Source: Sipunculus nudus
Taxonomy: Eukaryota; Annelida; Sipuncula; Golfingiida; Sipunculidae
Length of the DNA stretch: 64,000 bases
Direction: 5' to 3'
Assembly: GCA_026874595.1 (NCBI GenBank)
Contig: CM049309.1
Coordinates: forward strand, 27,965,033 to 28,029,032
Shown here: piece by piece, positions 11,471-23,263 of the stretch
Layout of the letters: each line of letters opens with the position of its first letter
Position numbering within the stretch: the first letter of the stretch is position 1
The notes under the pieces: generated by a model
Database searches by the model: none
Seen by the model: the letters and a program-made list of their open reading frames with translations, nothing else
Told to the model about the DNA's origin: nothing
Translations under genes and position numbers: made by a program

Positions 11471-12430
11471 ATACCGTAAAAACTCGCATATAAGTCGATC
11501 TCGCATATAAGATGAGTGTGATTTTTAGGGTGAAAAATAAGGTAAACATTTTTTTTACCATCTCAGTCTAGGAAAAATCTTACAGGTGAGTACACTAGGC
11601 CTCGCTGTCGAAATTTGTACACAAATGCTTAAAAATTCTGTCAGAATGACGTTCATTTTATCTTTGCAGATGAACAGAATGAAGAGACAAACGTAATAAA
11701 TCTACGATATATCAAGATAAATGTTCAATAAGGTATAATTTTTCATCTAATTTTTGACCGGTGGAAAAGCAAATCATGTACTTGAATCTATATCCAAATG
11801 GTGGCCATGTCTGATTAAGGTTTGTCATGGTACCTGACGTTGAATTACATTAACAAAATAAACAAATTTACAAACAGCCTCGTGATTTTTTTCATTCTTC
11901 ATGTTCGGTCTGAACGCTTTTCTATACTTTAAAAACGTGATCCGCATTCTAGTTGTATACATTAAGAAAACTACAGTTGAAAACCCGTTCCCATTATTGA
12001 ACTCTTTTTACCTTTAAAATATATTCATTTCATGAGGTATCCTAATACCACTTACCTATCAATTTTTGCATGGCTCATCAGGTGGAAAAAGTCCGCTCCA
12101 TACTAATTATTATCACGCGCTACTGGTAGTCTTGTAAGCGCGTGCTATAAATTACTCTCCGTGTTTGTCTAAGTGAAAGCCAGCCGATAACTTCCGCATT
12201 CACTGGCTCGGGTACGAATTACGCGGTAAATACGGCACCATGTGAAACGGTTACCCTTGTTTTAATACTGGTATTCCGTGCTACTGGATGGCTTATAGCT
12301 AAGTTCCCAGCATGCTTTGCGTTATCGCTGTGTAACACATGCACAAAGGAAGTTCGGATCTTGTTTACATTGATGAGCCGGACACGCTGTTAACGTTCGT
12401 TGAAGACATCTTGGACACAAACACAACTTA
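11470..12430 (-). mobile_element. Family D repeat (copy also at window end)
   Basis: Its left edge, ccgtaaaaactcgcatataa, is a type of sequence common at ends of DNA transposons. The segment 12100-12400 is the inverted counterpart of 63690-64000: both share the aagccagc, taaatacggcacc, aacaagggt, ttataagccatcc and gatccgaac blocks in opposite order. The full element ends and superfamily are not resolved. 12430-12930 beyond it holds nothing I can support. Confidence 0.55.
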
Positions 12431-12929
12431 ATTTTCATATGTATTGTTTACATTTTCAAATTAATCATACTTATTTCGAAACGTGACGACATGGCTTTGT
12501 CGTGCAGACACATATTCATTGCGATATTTAACGTCATATTATGCACTTCTGCTAGGGTTGTCAATGAACAACTGTAACCAGCGATCATGATTTATACATT
12601 TTGAGTTGACAAACAAATCCGTTTCCATCAATGGAAGAACATTGGAATCATTTACATAATGATTTTACTGGAGCACATATATATTAATTCCGTTGGACAG
12701 CCACATCACACCCGGTTATTGATGAAGGTTACCACGTATGAACATCGTTTTCTGGAGCACGACACTGAAGTTCATAGCGTATTCGACGTTCGACATTGGA
12801 TATTCAGATTCAAAATACTCCTCCATTGCTCCAAAGACCACTAACATTCCAAGAGCATGTCATACTACAGAAATATTTAGAACAATTAATAGAGCATAAC
12901 AAACGGCTGTTTTAGAGTAGCATCCAGTC

Positions 12930-14116
12930 ATCTTGGTCAAAATCACTTATATCTATCGATATTTACAGGGAATCCCTCTTTAGGGTGCACGGGAATCATA
13001 TCTCGGGAACCTTTCTACCGATTGGGCCAAAATTTTGCATGTATATAGATCTCACATAGCTCTTAATCATAGGCAAAACTAGTGGCGACACCTGCAACCA
13101 CTTATGCACAGCGTCCATCTGTTCATCAGCCTTGGGAAAAAATCACTCATATCTCAGAAGTTGTTTGACTTGTCCTCCTGAAATTTTGCAGGTTTATACA
13201 TCCTGGACAGTTTTCTCGATTTTATGACAGATGGCGCCACCTACATTCACGTTTACTCTGCAGACATCCAAGCTCATATCTCAAGAACCGTTTGACCGAT
13301 TGGGCCAAAATTTTGCATGTGTATAGATCTCATAGCTCTTCATCATAATCAAAACTGGTGGCGCCACCTGCAACCACTTATGCACAGCGTCCATCTGTTT
13401 ATCTGCCTTGGGTGAAATCACTAATATCTCAGAAGTTGTTTGACTTATCCTCCTGAAATTTTGCAGGTTTATACATCCTGGACAGCTTTCTCGATTTTAT
13501 GACAGGTGGCGCCACCTAGATTCATGTTTACTCTGCAGACATCCAAGATCATATCTCAGGAACCGTTGACTGATTGGGCCAAAATTTTGCTTGGGTATAG
13601 ATCTCATATAGCTCTTCAACATAGGTAAAACTGGTCCGCCACCTGCAACCACTTATGCACAGCGTCCATCTGTTCATCTGCCTTGGGATAAAATCACTAA
13701 TATCTCAGCAGTGGTTTGACTTATCCACCTGAAATTTTGCAGGTTTTTACATCCTGGACAATTTTATCGATTTTATGACAGGTGGCACCACCTACATTCA
13801 CGTTTAATCTGCAGACATCCATGCTTATATGCAACACACCTCACTCTATTCCCATTGCCACTCAATCCATGCCTCACTTCACCCGTCCTACTCTGATTTC
13901 TGCGGATACACATAGTCGCTTTTCGACTACCCATATATTGGTATTTTAAAATGTCCAAGTCTGAAACTTGCAGGTCGGAAACGTCCATTTTGCTGAAATC
14001 ATAATGACTAAGGTAGATATGCAGGACTTAAGAGGATCAATATTAAATTTTAAAAATAAACCTCCATTCATACTTCTAAACTTTGCACAGGTTCGCATTA
14101 GGCCTGTAGGCCTTGT
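12930..14116 (+). mobile_element. Family B fragment: dimeric 276-bp array and 3' terminus
   Basis: Three diverged tandem units, anchored on tcatatctcrrgaaccg near 13009, 13276 and 13551. Each unit holds two AGGTGGCGCCACCT-type palindromes, at about 13082, 13229, 13357, 13504, 13634 and 13783, so spacing alternates about 147 and 130 bp. After a 300-bp tail shared with 16520-16800, the copy ends at 14085-14116 with CACAGGTTCGC, AGGCCTGTAGGCCT and TGT. A matching 5' terminus is not apparent to the left. Confidence 0.75.
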
Positions 14117-14619
14117 CTTAGCTTTTATAGGGAAAAAGCTAAAAAATCTTTAAAAATCTTCTTCTCCTAAACTGTACAGCCAAAGTGTCCAATATTTCAC
14201 AAAAATGATTCCAGGAACAATCTCTCTCAAGTTTGTTCGAATAGTTTAAGTTCGGTGATTTTTGGAGGAGTTACAGGAAGTTGAACTTGGTCATATGTCC
14301 AGAAACGCATACTAAAATGACAAACTCAGAAAAATTGAAGTTGCAGATTTTGTGGTGCCACCTACTTTGACCTATTTTATGGGCAAAAACCTCATAATTT
14401 AAGCCTCTTTAAGCTTAAAATGTTTATGATAAAACTCAAGTTGAATCGTTCAATTTTTCAAAAGAATTATCCTAGGACATGGTTCTTTCAATCATATCAG
14501 AATAGATTGAGTTTGTTGATTTTTGGTTGAGTCGTGAAAAGCTTAAGTTGGTCTTATGGCCATTATTATGTCTATTTCAAAATGAGGACTGCAATAGTGT
14601 TCTTCTACAAAATTATTGT
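14117..14619 (+). mobile_element. Outer family B copy, left flank of a nested insertion
   Basis: Sequence equivalent to 1030-2030 and 59090-59640 of other B copies. It reaches cttctacaaaattattgtt, where a second B copy interrupts it; the outer sequence resumes at 16817 with tcaattataacttctgtaac. Confidence 0.75.
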
Positions 14620-16816
14620 TAGCGAACCTGTGAGCTAATGCGATGGCGCAGCGTTGTCCGTCCATCATCAGCCGTCCGCCGTCCAGGGCTGGCTTTTCGC
14701 CGTCCTTGGCTGTAAGTCAGAAACCGTCGGAGCTAGCAGCTCCAAATTACATGTAAGAATTAGTCACAAGTGAAACTTGGTGCCCTGGAGCTTATTATGG
14801 GGTATCTGCATTAATTTAGATTTTATAGAAAAAAAGCTTAAAAACCTTAAAAAATCTTCATCTCTGAAACTGTCCAGCCAAATTGTCCAATATTTCACAG
14901 AAATAATACTTGGAACAATCTCTCTCAAGTTTGTTCGAATGGTTCCTGTTTGAAGATTATTGGCCGAGTTACAGGAGGTTAAAATTAGTCATCTGTCCAA
15001 TTAAGCACACTAAAATTAAAATATCAGAAACGGCTAGAGCCATAATCACCAAATTTTATACCAATGTTTATCACATATGTCATATCTGATTTTGAGGTAT
15101 TGGTGGCGCCACCTACATTGGTGTGTTTCTTACAAACGAAAATGTAATTTTTAACTCTTCTAGCTTATACACTGATTTATGTTAGAACTGTTAAGCTGAT
15201 TTTTTTTTAACTTTACAAGAATTATTCTATGGTAGGGTTCTGCCAGTTTTATAAGAATAGATTGGGTAAATACAGTTTTAAAAAAGCATTGTAGCCAATT
15301 GAAAAAGGCTTTCTGTATTTGAAAACAGATTTAAAAACATGCTGAGTTTCAGCAGCCAAGTCAAGAGGTCACTCAGTACAAACAGGTGGGGCCCAGACAT
15401 CACCATGGCAACTGACCTGGCTCGGGGGGGGGGGATGGGGGTGGGGGGTGTCTAGACAATGTGTCTAGACGTCTGGACACAGCGTCTAAACGTCTGGACA
15501 CAATGTTTAGATGCAGAATTCCCAAATTATTGGAACTATATCTTTAAATTGTTTAAAAAAAACTTGGTTTGCATTTTAAGCAAATCGGGTTTATCATCAG
15601 GTCACATGTGAACTGCTCCGCCCTCATTTTTGGTTGACCTCTGACCGTTCCTCGCTGCCCAGCGTCCATTTGTGCGTCTGTTTTCACAGATAAACCCGCA
15701 TATCTCGGGATCCGTTTCACCGATCAGGCTAAAAATTTTGCACAAATGTAGCCCTGTGATAGCTTCAAAACATACACTAAAAATGGTGGCGCCACCTGAA
15801 ACCATTTTTGCACAGCTTCCATCTGTTCATCTCTTGGGATAATATCACTCATATCTCAGAAGTGGTTTGACTTATCCATCTGAAATTTTGCAGGTTTATA
15901 CATCCTGGACAGCTTTCTCGATTTTATGTCAGGTGGCGCCACCTACATTCACGTTTATTCTGTGGATATCCATGCTCATCTCGGGAAATGTTTGACCGAT
16001 TGGGCCCAATTTTTGCATGTGTATAGATCTCACATAGTTCTTTATCATAGGCAAAACTAGTGGTGCCACCTACAACGATAAATGCACCGTCCATCTGTTC
16101 ATCTGCCTTGGGATAAAATCACTCATATCTCAGAAGTGGTTTGACTTATCCACCTGAAATTTTGCAGGTTTATACATCCTGGATAGGTTTCTTGATTTTA
16201 TGTCAGGTGGCGCCACCTACATTCACGTTTATTCTGTGGACATCCAAGCTCATATCTCGGTAACCGTTTGACCGATTGGGCCAAAATTTTGCATGTGTAT
16301 AGATCTCACATAGCTCTTCATCATAGGCAAACTGGTGGCGCCACCTGCAACCACTTATGAACAGCGTCCATCTATTCATCTGCCTTTGGATAAAATCACT
16401 CATATCTCAGCAGTGGTTTAACATATCCACCTGAAATTTTGCAGGTTTATACATCGTGCACATTTTTCTCGATTTTATGACAGGTGGCACCACCTACATT
16501 CACATTCACGCTGCAGACATCCATGCTAATATGAAACACACCTCACTCTGTTTCCCTTGCCACATAATTCATGCCTCACTTCACCCATCCCACTCTGATT
16601 TCTGCGGATACACATAGTCGCTTGTCGACTACCCATATTCTAGTTTTAAAATGTCCTAATCTGAAACTTGCAGGTCTGAAATGTCCATTTTGCTGAAATC
16701 ATAATGACTAAGGTAGATATGCAGGACTTAAAAGGATCAATATTAAATTTTAAAAATAAACCCCCAATCATACTCCCAAACTTTGCACAGGTTCGCATTA
16801 GGCCTAAAGGCCTTGT
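14620..16816 (+). mobile_element. Complete nested family B (Helentron-like) element, about 2.2 kb
   Basis: The 5' end reads TTAGCGAACCTGTGAGC and the 3' end CACAGGTTCGC, attaggcctaaaggcc, ttgttt. GCGAACCTGTG and CACAGGTTCGC are an 11-bp subterminal inverted repeat. The interior holds a G-rich run (15425-15449), short repeats of gtctagac (15450-15510), and a second dimeric 276-bp array with palindromes at about 15785, 15931, 16059, 16205, 16333 and 16482 (spacing 146, 128, 146, 128, 149). No protein-coding capacity, so non-autonomous. The uninterrupted target is seen at 59625-59645, which fixes both ends to within the T run. Confidence 0.85.
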
Positions 16817-18212
16817 TTCAATTATAACTTCTGTAACATTGCACAAAAATTATTCTTAGGTGGCCTTTGTTCAAGTTTACCTTAATGATTTTTGGCAGAG
16901 TTATTGGACCTTTAACAATGAAAGGACGGCATCTTATTATTCTAGATATTTTTATAATAAGTTTATGATTATGTCAGCTTGAAAAAAAGCATCTTAGCCA
17001 AAATCTTTCAGTATGTGTAAACAGATTTACCAACAGGCCAAGATTGTGTCTGTATCTTTAAATAGGTTGAGAAACTGCCAACTGTTTCAGATTTGGCAAC
17101 AGATCAAGAGTTCATTCAATGCAGCCAGATATAGGTCAAGAGTTCAATCAGTGCAGCCAAGCACAAGGCATGTGATCACCTCATGAGTATCATGTGATCA
17201 CCTCATGTGTGTCATGCCCCTCAGGGCTGCATATAGGGCCAATCTGTGAGCTTATGCAATAGTGTGGTAGCTATTTCAGATTTGGCAACAGGCCAAAGGT
17301 CAGTCTGGATCTATTTATAGCTTTGGCAGACTGCCATCTGTATCAGATTAGGCAACAGGTCAAGAGTTCACTCAGTGCAGCCAGGTATAGGTCAGGAGTC
17401 AGTACAGTAGCTGCATTCTATTTATAGCGTTGGCAGACTGCCCACTGCATCAGATATGGCACCAAAGTTCAGCCTTGATCTATTTATAGCCTTGGCAGAC
17501 TTCCAACTGTGTCAGATTATGCAACAGGTCAAGAGTTCACTCAGTGCAGCAAGGTACAGGTCAAAAGTTCACTCAGTCTAGCCAGGTGGAGGTCATGAGT
17601 TCACTCAGTGCAGTAGCCTGAGGCAGCAATTTGTCACAGTTCACTCAAGGCAACTGCCTTTCTCACCTAAGCCTGGTCAGCCCCATGCATCAGACTCAAG
17701 TTGGATGTATTTGCCTGATATTTTGACCTGTCTGTGTCTTTGATGGCTTTCTCGTTCAGAAGACAGGTGTCGCCACCTACAATGACTTTTGCCAAGGGTA
17801 TATGCCTGCTTATTTCTACAGAAGAATTTGATATATCAGCCTGAAATTAGGCATAGTTATACATATCGAATAGCTTTGTCGTATACAAGACTGGTGGTGC
17901 CACCTACAAAAATTTTTGCACAGTGTGTGTCCCTGCTTATTTCTCAGGAGGGGTTTGACATATCAGTCTGAAATTGGGCATATGAATATATCTCTGATAG
18001 CTTCGTTGTATACAAGACTGGTGGTGCCAGCTACAATCATTTTTGTGTTGTGTGCACCCATGCCAGAATTTCAGCAGTGATGTTTGTGTAATTGTTTCTT
18101 AAGCAAAATGTTTAGTAGTTGCATTGTTCATATACATGAAAAGTAATCGTACAGCATAACCTGGTGTATTTTCCAATGCACAGGTTCACATTAGGCCTGT
18201 AGGCCTTGTTTT
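16817..18212 (+). mobile_element. Outer family B copy, 3' part
   Basis: Continues the B copy split at 14620. It contains repeated phrases such as aggtcaagagttcactcagtgcagcc (several copies between 17100 and 17640) and three ggtgg(t/c)gccacct-type motifs at 17765-18030 spaced about 125-129 bp. It ends at 18178-18210 with CACAGGTTCAC and AGGCCTGTAGGCCTTGTT. 34.0-35.25 kb is a parallel copy. Confidence 0.8.
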
Positions 18213-19140
18213 CTTATAAGCACTGTTGAATTAAATTTCATATCCTGTATGTATATGCAAGGGTGCTGTAACTCCCACCATCCCTGTCTTCACCCCACTG
18301 AGTCCTTGCTCCTTGGCACTGTGAACAATAGTTCTATTGCCATGGCATAAAATTTGATAATTAAAGAAAATATCTACAGAGAGACAGAGGCGTTGTAACT
18401 CCTATCATAACCCCCCCCCTCAAATCAAGTCACTCCACTTGTGGAGTTATGACAACTGTATACATATCAGAAAATTGAAAAAAAAGCTTTATTAAATAAA
18501 TTGGATCTCATTAGACAAATGTGTAAACTGTTGAACTGTCAACAGCTTATCAGAAAGGTAACCATATAGGAAACGCATGGCGAGATCTCTGAATATTATT
18601 TGCAACAATATCTTCAATCATATCAACCAACCATGGCCTAGATTACCTTTTCCTCTCAAACTTTTTCTACATTTCGTAATATTTTAGATTTTAACCTTCC
18701 AGGTGTTTATGTATTGTTGAATGCTCCGCCCCCCCCCCTCTCTCCTTTTTCTCTCTACATCCAGTCCTTGCTGCATGCCCTCACTATTCCCTTCTCCAAA
18801 ACCCTATCCCAATGTCAGCCTCAGTAAACAAGAAGAATCATTATGTCAATATTGTGTAATATGTAGACGTGGTGGGCATCAAAATAATGTACCTTGTCAA
18901 GACCGAAGAGATACCATGTCATACAGTCACAAATTCATAAATCCCCTCATCAGCCTAGTTAAACATAACATTATATCTGTCAAATTGAAATATTGCAGAC
19001 TTCCATACACTTTCAACCAATAGCCTTATCATCATTCTACCACCGCTTAGTATACTGTCATATTATTCATATTTGCTCAAATAAATTGCTTTTTACAACC
19101 CCTCCCAAATTGTGTTCTGGCATAAATAAAAAAAATATAT
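18213..19140 (+). mobile_element. Family A internal and 3'-proximal fragments
   Basis: 18213-18720 matches 4200-4740 and 32336-32980. 18770-19090 matches 75-470 and 57535-57940. No 3' terminus follows directly; an AT-rich junction leads into the purine tract. Confidence 0.6.
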
Positions 19141-19204
19141 AAAAAAGGCAATATTTTTTTTACAGAAATAAGCTATACAAAAATATATGTTAGTTTTTAA
19201 ACTG

Positions 19205-19644
19205 GCCATACATTAATGTATATACTTAATCTGAAAGAAGAAGAAAGGAAAGAAGACTGACAAGAAGAGTGAGGTAGGACAGGATAGAAGAGGAAGAAAA
19301 GAGGAAGAACAAGAGTGGGAGGAATAAAAAAATAAAAAAGAAGACGATGATAAAGCCGAGTGAGAAGATGGAGACAAAATATCAGAAGTAGAAGGATGCA
19401 GAAAGAACAAGAAGAAAAATAAGTGTAACAGAACATATACTAAGAAGAGAATTAAAATAAAAAGTGAAGACAAAAGTATGTTTAGATATATAGGTAACAG
19501 TCAAGAGTGAGGGTAACAGTAAAGAGGACAGGAAATGTAAGAAGAAATGTGTGAAGACGAAAAAGAAGAAGAATGGCAAGGAGAACAGGAGTAAGGAGGA
19601 GTAGTAGAGGAAGTAGAAACAACGAGAAAAAAGTAGATGAGAAG
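19205..19644 (+). repeat. Purine-rich (GA/A) tract
   Basis: About 440 bp with very strong strand bias to A and G (gaagaagaaaggaaagaag and similar). The minus-strand frames over it are low-complexity Phe/Ser/Leu runs and are not credible genes. It ends where a minus-strand family A 3' terminus begins. Confidence 0.85.
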
Positions 19645-19680
19645 AACAAGGGACCCACGGGTCACTGTGCTCAGCTGAAG
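19645..19680 (-). mobile_element. Family A 3' terminus (minus strand)
   Basis: Reads acaagggacccacgggtc then gctcagctg, the reverse complement of the family A end. With the minus-strand A 5' end near 27988 it could bound one large, heavily invaded copy, but continuity is not shown. Confidence 0.65.
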
Positions 19681-20315
19681 TTGACCCTGAAGTACGCTCC
19701 CGAGGCAGCGGAATTTTGCGCTTCTAAAGAAGCAACTGGTTTTCACGCTGCAATCTTGGACCGTTTATGATATATTTAGACACCAGATGGCGGTTTGTTG
19801 TCCACTGAAATAAACGTGCGTACGATGCGACAAGCAGCCAATCAGATGCCTATCATAAAACACTCGACAGGCATATCCTGGCTCCGCCCATTGCCGCGCT
19901 TCAAGCGACGTTTGATGAGTTTCCGGTCGAATTTAAATTGCTCCCTCTGCATTCTCGCATCATCGACCGATTCGATTATGACATTAAGACTGTGTTAGCG
20001 ACGCGTAGCCATGTATCTGTTGTCTGCAGAACTGAAACCAGCCGGCGAGGTGTGCACGCAGCCTTTGTTGTTACGTTTCGTTTGAATTACAGCTCACCAC
20101 GTCAGGGGCAATTCTCTCTGAGCCTGTGGCCTGTTTAGACGGTTACGCTGGAGGATGAACTGTCACTCAAAAAGAAATGAATATGATTGGCTCCGTGTAT
20201 TCCTCGCTTGGCTTTGTCTTCCAGCACAAAGTTTCATCTGATTGGACAAAAATACAGTGCTCCCCTCTGGTGTTGCAAAGCAGGATACGAGGTCATAACA
20301 AACAGCGCCTTACGA
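19680..20315. other. GC/CpG-richer island with CCAAT-type motifs
   Basis: Clearly richer in G+C and CpG than its surroundings. It contains gccaatcag (about 19837) and two gattgg words (about 20186 and 20240), which are CCAAT boxes on one strand or the other. Frames at 19795-19998 and 19938-20138 are open but unrecognised. It could be a promoter or 5' region of an unseen gene, or an unknown repeat. Confidence 0.35.
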
Positions 20316-20319
20316 TATA

Positions 20320-20561
20320 GGAAGTAGCCCTATAGTTAAAGCGCTGTGTAAAGAGCGTAACCCTGAAGGTAAAAATCGAAAATAATATGGAGATAAAGTC
20401 TAAGAGGAAAAGGTAATATAGGCCATGGCTGGTTGACATGATTGGTTTGTATTGATGAGTAAGAAATTGTTGCAAATAATATTTTGTGACCAAATCATGT
20501 ATTTCCTAATGTTTAAATTGAAAGTATTGTGAGCAGTTTGTGACCATAAGATGTATATTAA
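20320..20561 (-). mobile_element. Family A internal fragment (minus strand)
   Basis: Reverse complement of sequence seen at 4660-4750 and 32830-32950 (gagcagtttgtgaccataag, gtaagaaattgttgcaaat). Interrupted on its right by the Tigger-like element at a TA. Confidence 0.6.
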
Positions 20562-21240
20562 TACAATGGAGCGCCGTTCATCCGAACACCGCTTATCCGT
20601 AAAATCGTTAATCCGTAATTGAAACTGGAAAACCGAAATTATGGCCGTTTATCCGTAATTTAAAAAACTGGAAATATAAAAAATATTTATTCAATAGGAA
20701 GAACTGATAATGGCTACTTCCGGTCTTGACTAATTATGAATGCATCACCGGTTCGTTTCTGCAGGTGTGACAACGTCTAATTACCAAAGTGGTACACATG
20801 CAGCACACTCTTCGCTGGGGCTTGTACTCATTTGAGCAGTTGTAGGTGTCAAAACTACCACCGGCTGAGTCCCCTAAATAACCTTGTGTCCTGCAATGTC
20901 GAATTGTTCACACTTGCAATCCATCCGGCCATGAGAGAGAGAGTAGATTTTGAGCTGATTATGTCGGACTCTGATACACTCGAACTCTATATAAGCTATA
21001 CCGTGACACGCGAGTTCATTCACAATTTAGCAAATCTTCACCATGACAACACGGCACTCAAGTTTCATGTCAGATGGAGTCGGGGTCTCGCAAGCGCAAA
21101 CGCCATGTCTTATCACTTGAAGACAAGCTCAGCATTCTGGAGAGACTTGATCGAGGCACCAAGGCAGCAGAGCTTGCCAGAGAGTTTTATGTTGGCAAAA
21201 TGAGTCTAAATAAGTCTCACAAGCACATTAAGTTTAACTG
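20562..21240 (+). mobile_element. Tigger/pogo-like DNA transposon, 5' part
   Basis: TA at 20562-20563 is followed by CAATGGAGCGCCGTTCATCC and then aacaccgcttatccg. This resembles Tigger-type terminal inverted repeats (CAGTGG..CTTATCCG). About 500 bp later an N-terminal transposase helix-turn-helix is encoded. No 3' TIR is found to the right; the element is cut off before the 21.3-kb satellite. Confidence 0.65.
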
Positions 21241-21313
21241 TCTACATATAGGGGCGGCACTGAGGGCGGTTAATCTATCATGGCAGATATCCACACGTTC
21301 AGCGAAAGATTAA
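21074..21313 (+). pseudogene. Truncated Tigger/pogo transposase, CENP-B-type N-terminal domain
   Basis: The 79-codon frame starts MESGSRKRKRHVLSLEDKL and continues with an ILERLDRGTKAAELAREFYVGK helix-turn-helix. This is the pattern of the CENP-B/pogo N-terminal DNA-binding domain used by Tigger transposases to bind their TIRs. Residues 1-45 fit the family; from about residue 46 (SLNKSHKHIKF) the similarity ends. The second DNA-binding domain and the DDE catalytic domain (normally several hundred residues) are missing. The upstream TIR-like sequence and TA support the assignment. An overlapping 123-codon frame (20832-21203) is out of register and not real. Confidence 0.7.
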
Positions 21314-21330
21314 CTGGTACCCTAGATAGC

Positions 21331-21985
21331 ATGCAAACAAGGGACCCATGTGGGACCAATATGTACAAACCCATGGGTCCCATATGGGCTAACCCAGTGG
21401 GCACCCGTGACTTTTTGCTCCCGGGTCCAATGTTGGCTAGGACGTGGGGCCAACATGGGTATACATGTGGGCCCATGGAGGGTACCAGGTGGGGCCTGTA
21501 TATGGGGCCCACGAATGGCTACCAATGGGCTAAACAGGGGCAGACACAAGGGTCCTTGGAGGGTTTGTCACTACATGCAAACAAGGGACCCTTGTGGTAC
21601 ATGTCAATGGGCCCCATATGGGCTAACCCCGTGGGCACCCGTGACTTTTTGCTCCCGGGTCCAATGTTGGCTAGGACGTGGGGCCAACATGGGTACACAT
21701 GTGGGCCGATGGAGGGTACCAGGCGGGGTCTGTATATTGGGCCCACGAATGGCTACCAATAGGCTAAAAAGGTGCAGACACATGGGTCCTTGGAGGGTTT
21801 ATCACTGCATGCAAACAAGGGACCCATTTAGTTCATATCCATGGGCCCCATATGAGCTAAACCCGTGGGCACCAGTTACTTTTTGCTCCCGGTTCCAATG
21901 CTGGCTAGGACGTGGCGCCAACATGAGTATACACATGTAGGCCCATGGAGGGTACCAGGGAGGGTCTGTATATGGGGCAAGTACT
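21331..21985. repeat. GC-rich ~240-bp tandem repeat, 2.7 units
   Basis: Units start at atgcaaacaagggaccc near 21331, 21575 and 21809 (periods 244 and 234). They are full of palindromic words (cccatggg, gggccc, catatg, cccggg) and much more GC-rich than the flanks. Several overlapping frames stay open on both strands (up to 196 codons, 21350-21940), but a 244-bp period is not a multiple of three and the predicted peptides do not stay in one frame, so this is a satellite and not a coding repeat. Confidence 0.85.
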
Positions 21986-23263
21986 TCTGTCGTTATAAAA
22001 ATAAAACAGTGCTATTTATTGAGATAATCCAGGTGTTACAGGTACAAAAATATGTGTTTTTCTCCTGTTTCATTGTTTATGTTTGAGTTTACTTGTCTTC
22101 ATATATGTATAGTCCCAAATACACATATTTCTTGTGCCGTAGATACAGGTATTTTACAGGGTGAGGCTTTTTTAAAATTAAACTTAATTAAGTTTCGTAA
22201 TGGGCCATTTAATGTAAGTATGCAGGCATATTATAGGGTTGCAGCACATGATAATTCAGAAATTAGGTTAGCAAATGGACACATTTCAATCGCAAAAACT
22301 TTCTAAATAGTTTCTTATATATGATTTATTTCCCTCAACAGTAATATCATAAAGATCTGTATTACAAAAACTGTTAACAGAGTTGATAAAAATAAAGTTG
22401 GATAAAATCAGTAAAGGATTATTTTAATATATTTTTTAAAAACATATATAAGTGAATTTTTACCAGCCCTAGATAATACAATATGTGTTTTGGACAATTT
22501 TTCTTTGTTCTTGATACCATGAGCATGATTTATTCGTTTGAGAATAATATGTACAATCTTGCCACTTTATCTAACATTAATGGTACAACTGGTCACAAAA
22601 ACTAACACAAGGCATTCTCCATCGGCATTATAATCGGTTAATATGATTATGCATGCATATGCATAGAATCCTGTCAGAGATATTCGAACACAAAATAACA
22701 ATGTATAGCGAACAGCATCACAACAGAATCTTGCGGCATCCAACAATTGTCCGTCGGCAAGTTCGACTTGGCTACAAGTGAATGGATTGTTTCATTATGA
22801 ATTGTGATGTACAAGTCAGACTATTTACTGGGGTCAATATTTATGGTACTAGTATACAGTAGATTACACGGTAATATAGAAAGTACATAAAATAATCGAT
22901 TAAATTATCGATCATCAGCTGTTTTTATTTTTTAATCATCGATTATGATTTTAAAACCAGTTCCGACAACTTATACACACATACACACACACATTTGAAA
23001 AGCTCAGAGGAAATAGCCCTGCTCACTGGTGATAATTACATATTAACTATATATTTGTCATACTAATAATGTGTACTTTTATGGACTATATCAAAGGTGC
23101 AGGTATCTCTCATGATCAAATAATTCTAGAAGTATCATTATTTCAGCTATGTGACAGTGATATGTGCATAAAATAATCATGGAAATGTATGAACACCTGT
23201 CAATTATAAAACAAGGAATAATGTGATATACATTTTATTTATTAACTGAAATAAAATGCTCCT
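21986..23263. other. Unassigned AT-rich stretch
   Basis: No gene supported. A frame at 22052-22306 ends NSEIRLANGHISIAKTF and is unrecognised. 22990-23110 shares weak similarity with 30440-30560 (agctcagaggaaatagccct against agctaagagaaaacaatcct). A short CA-rich run lies at 22975-22995. Confidence 0.4.

Noticed and set aside
15424-15449. G-rich run as a separate G-quadruplex regulatory site
   Set aside because: It could form a quadruplex, but it lies inside the non-coding interior of family B with no gene nearby, so no regulatory role can be argued.
19197-19746. Overlapping minus-strand frames of 65-86 codons
   Set aside because: Shadows of the purine-rich tract; Ser/Phe/Leu runs without domain features.
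21350-21940. 196-codon plus-strand frame and several overlapping frames in the GC-rich satellite
   Set aside because: The repeat period (244 bp) is not a multiple of three, frames are open on both strands, and the peptide is a translation of palindromic repeats.
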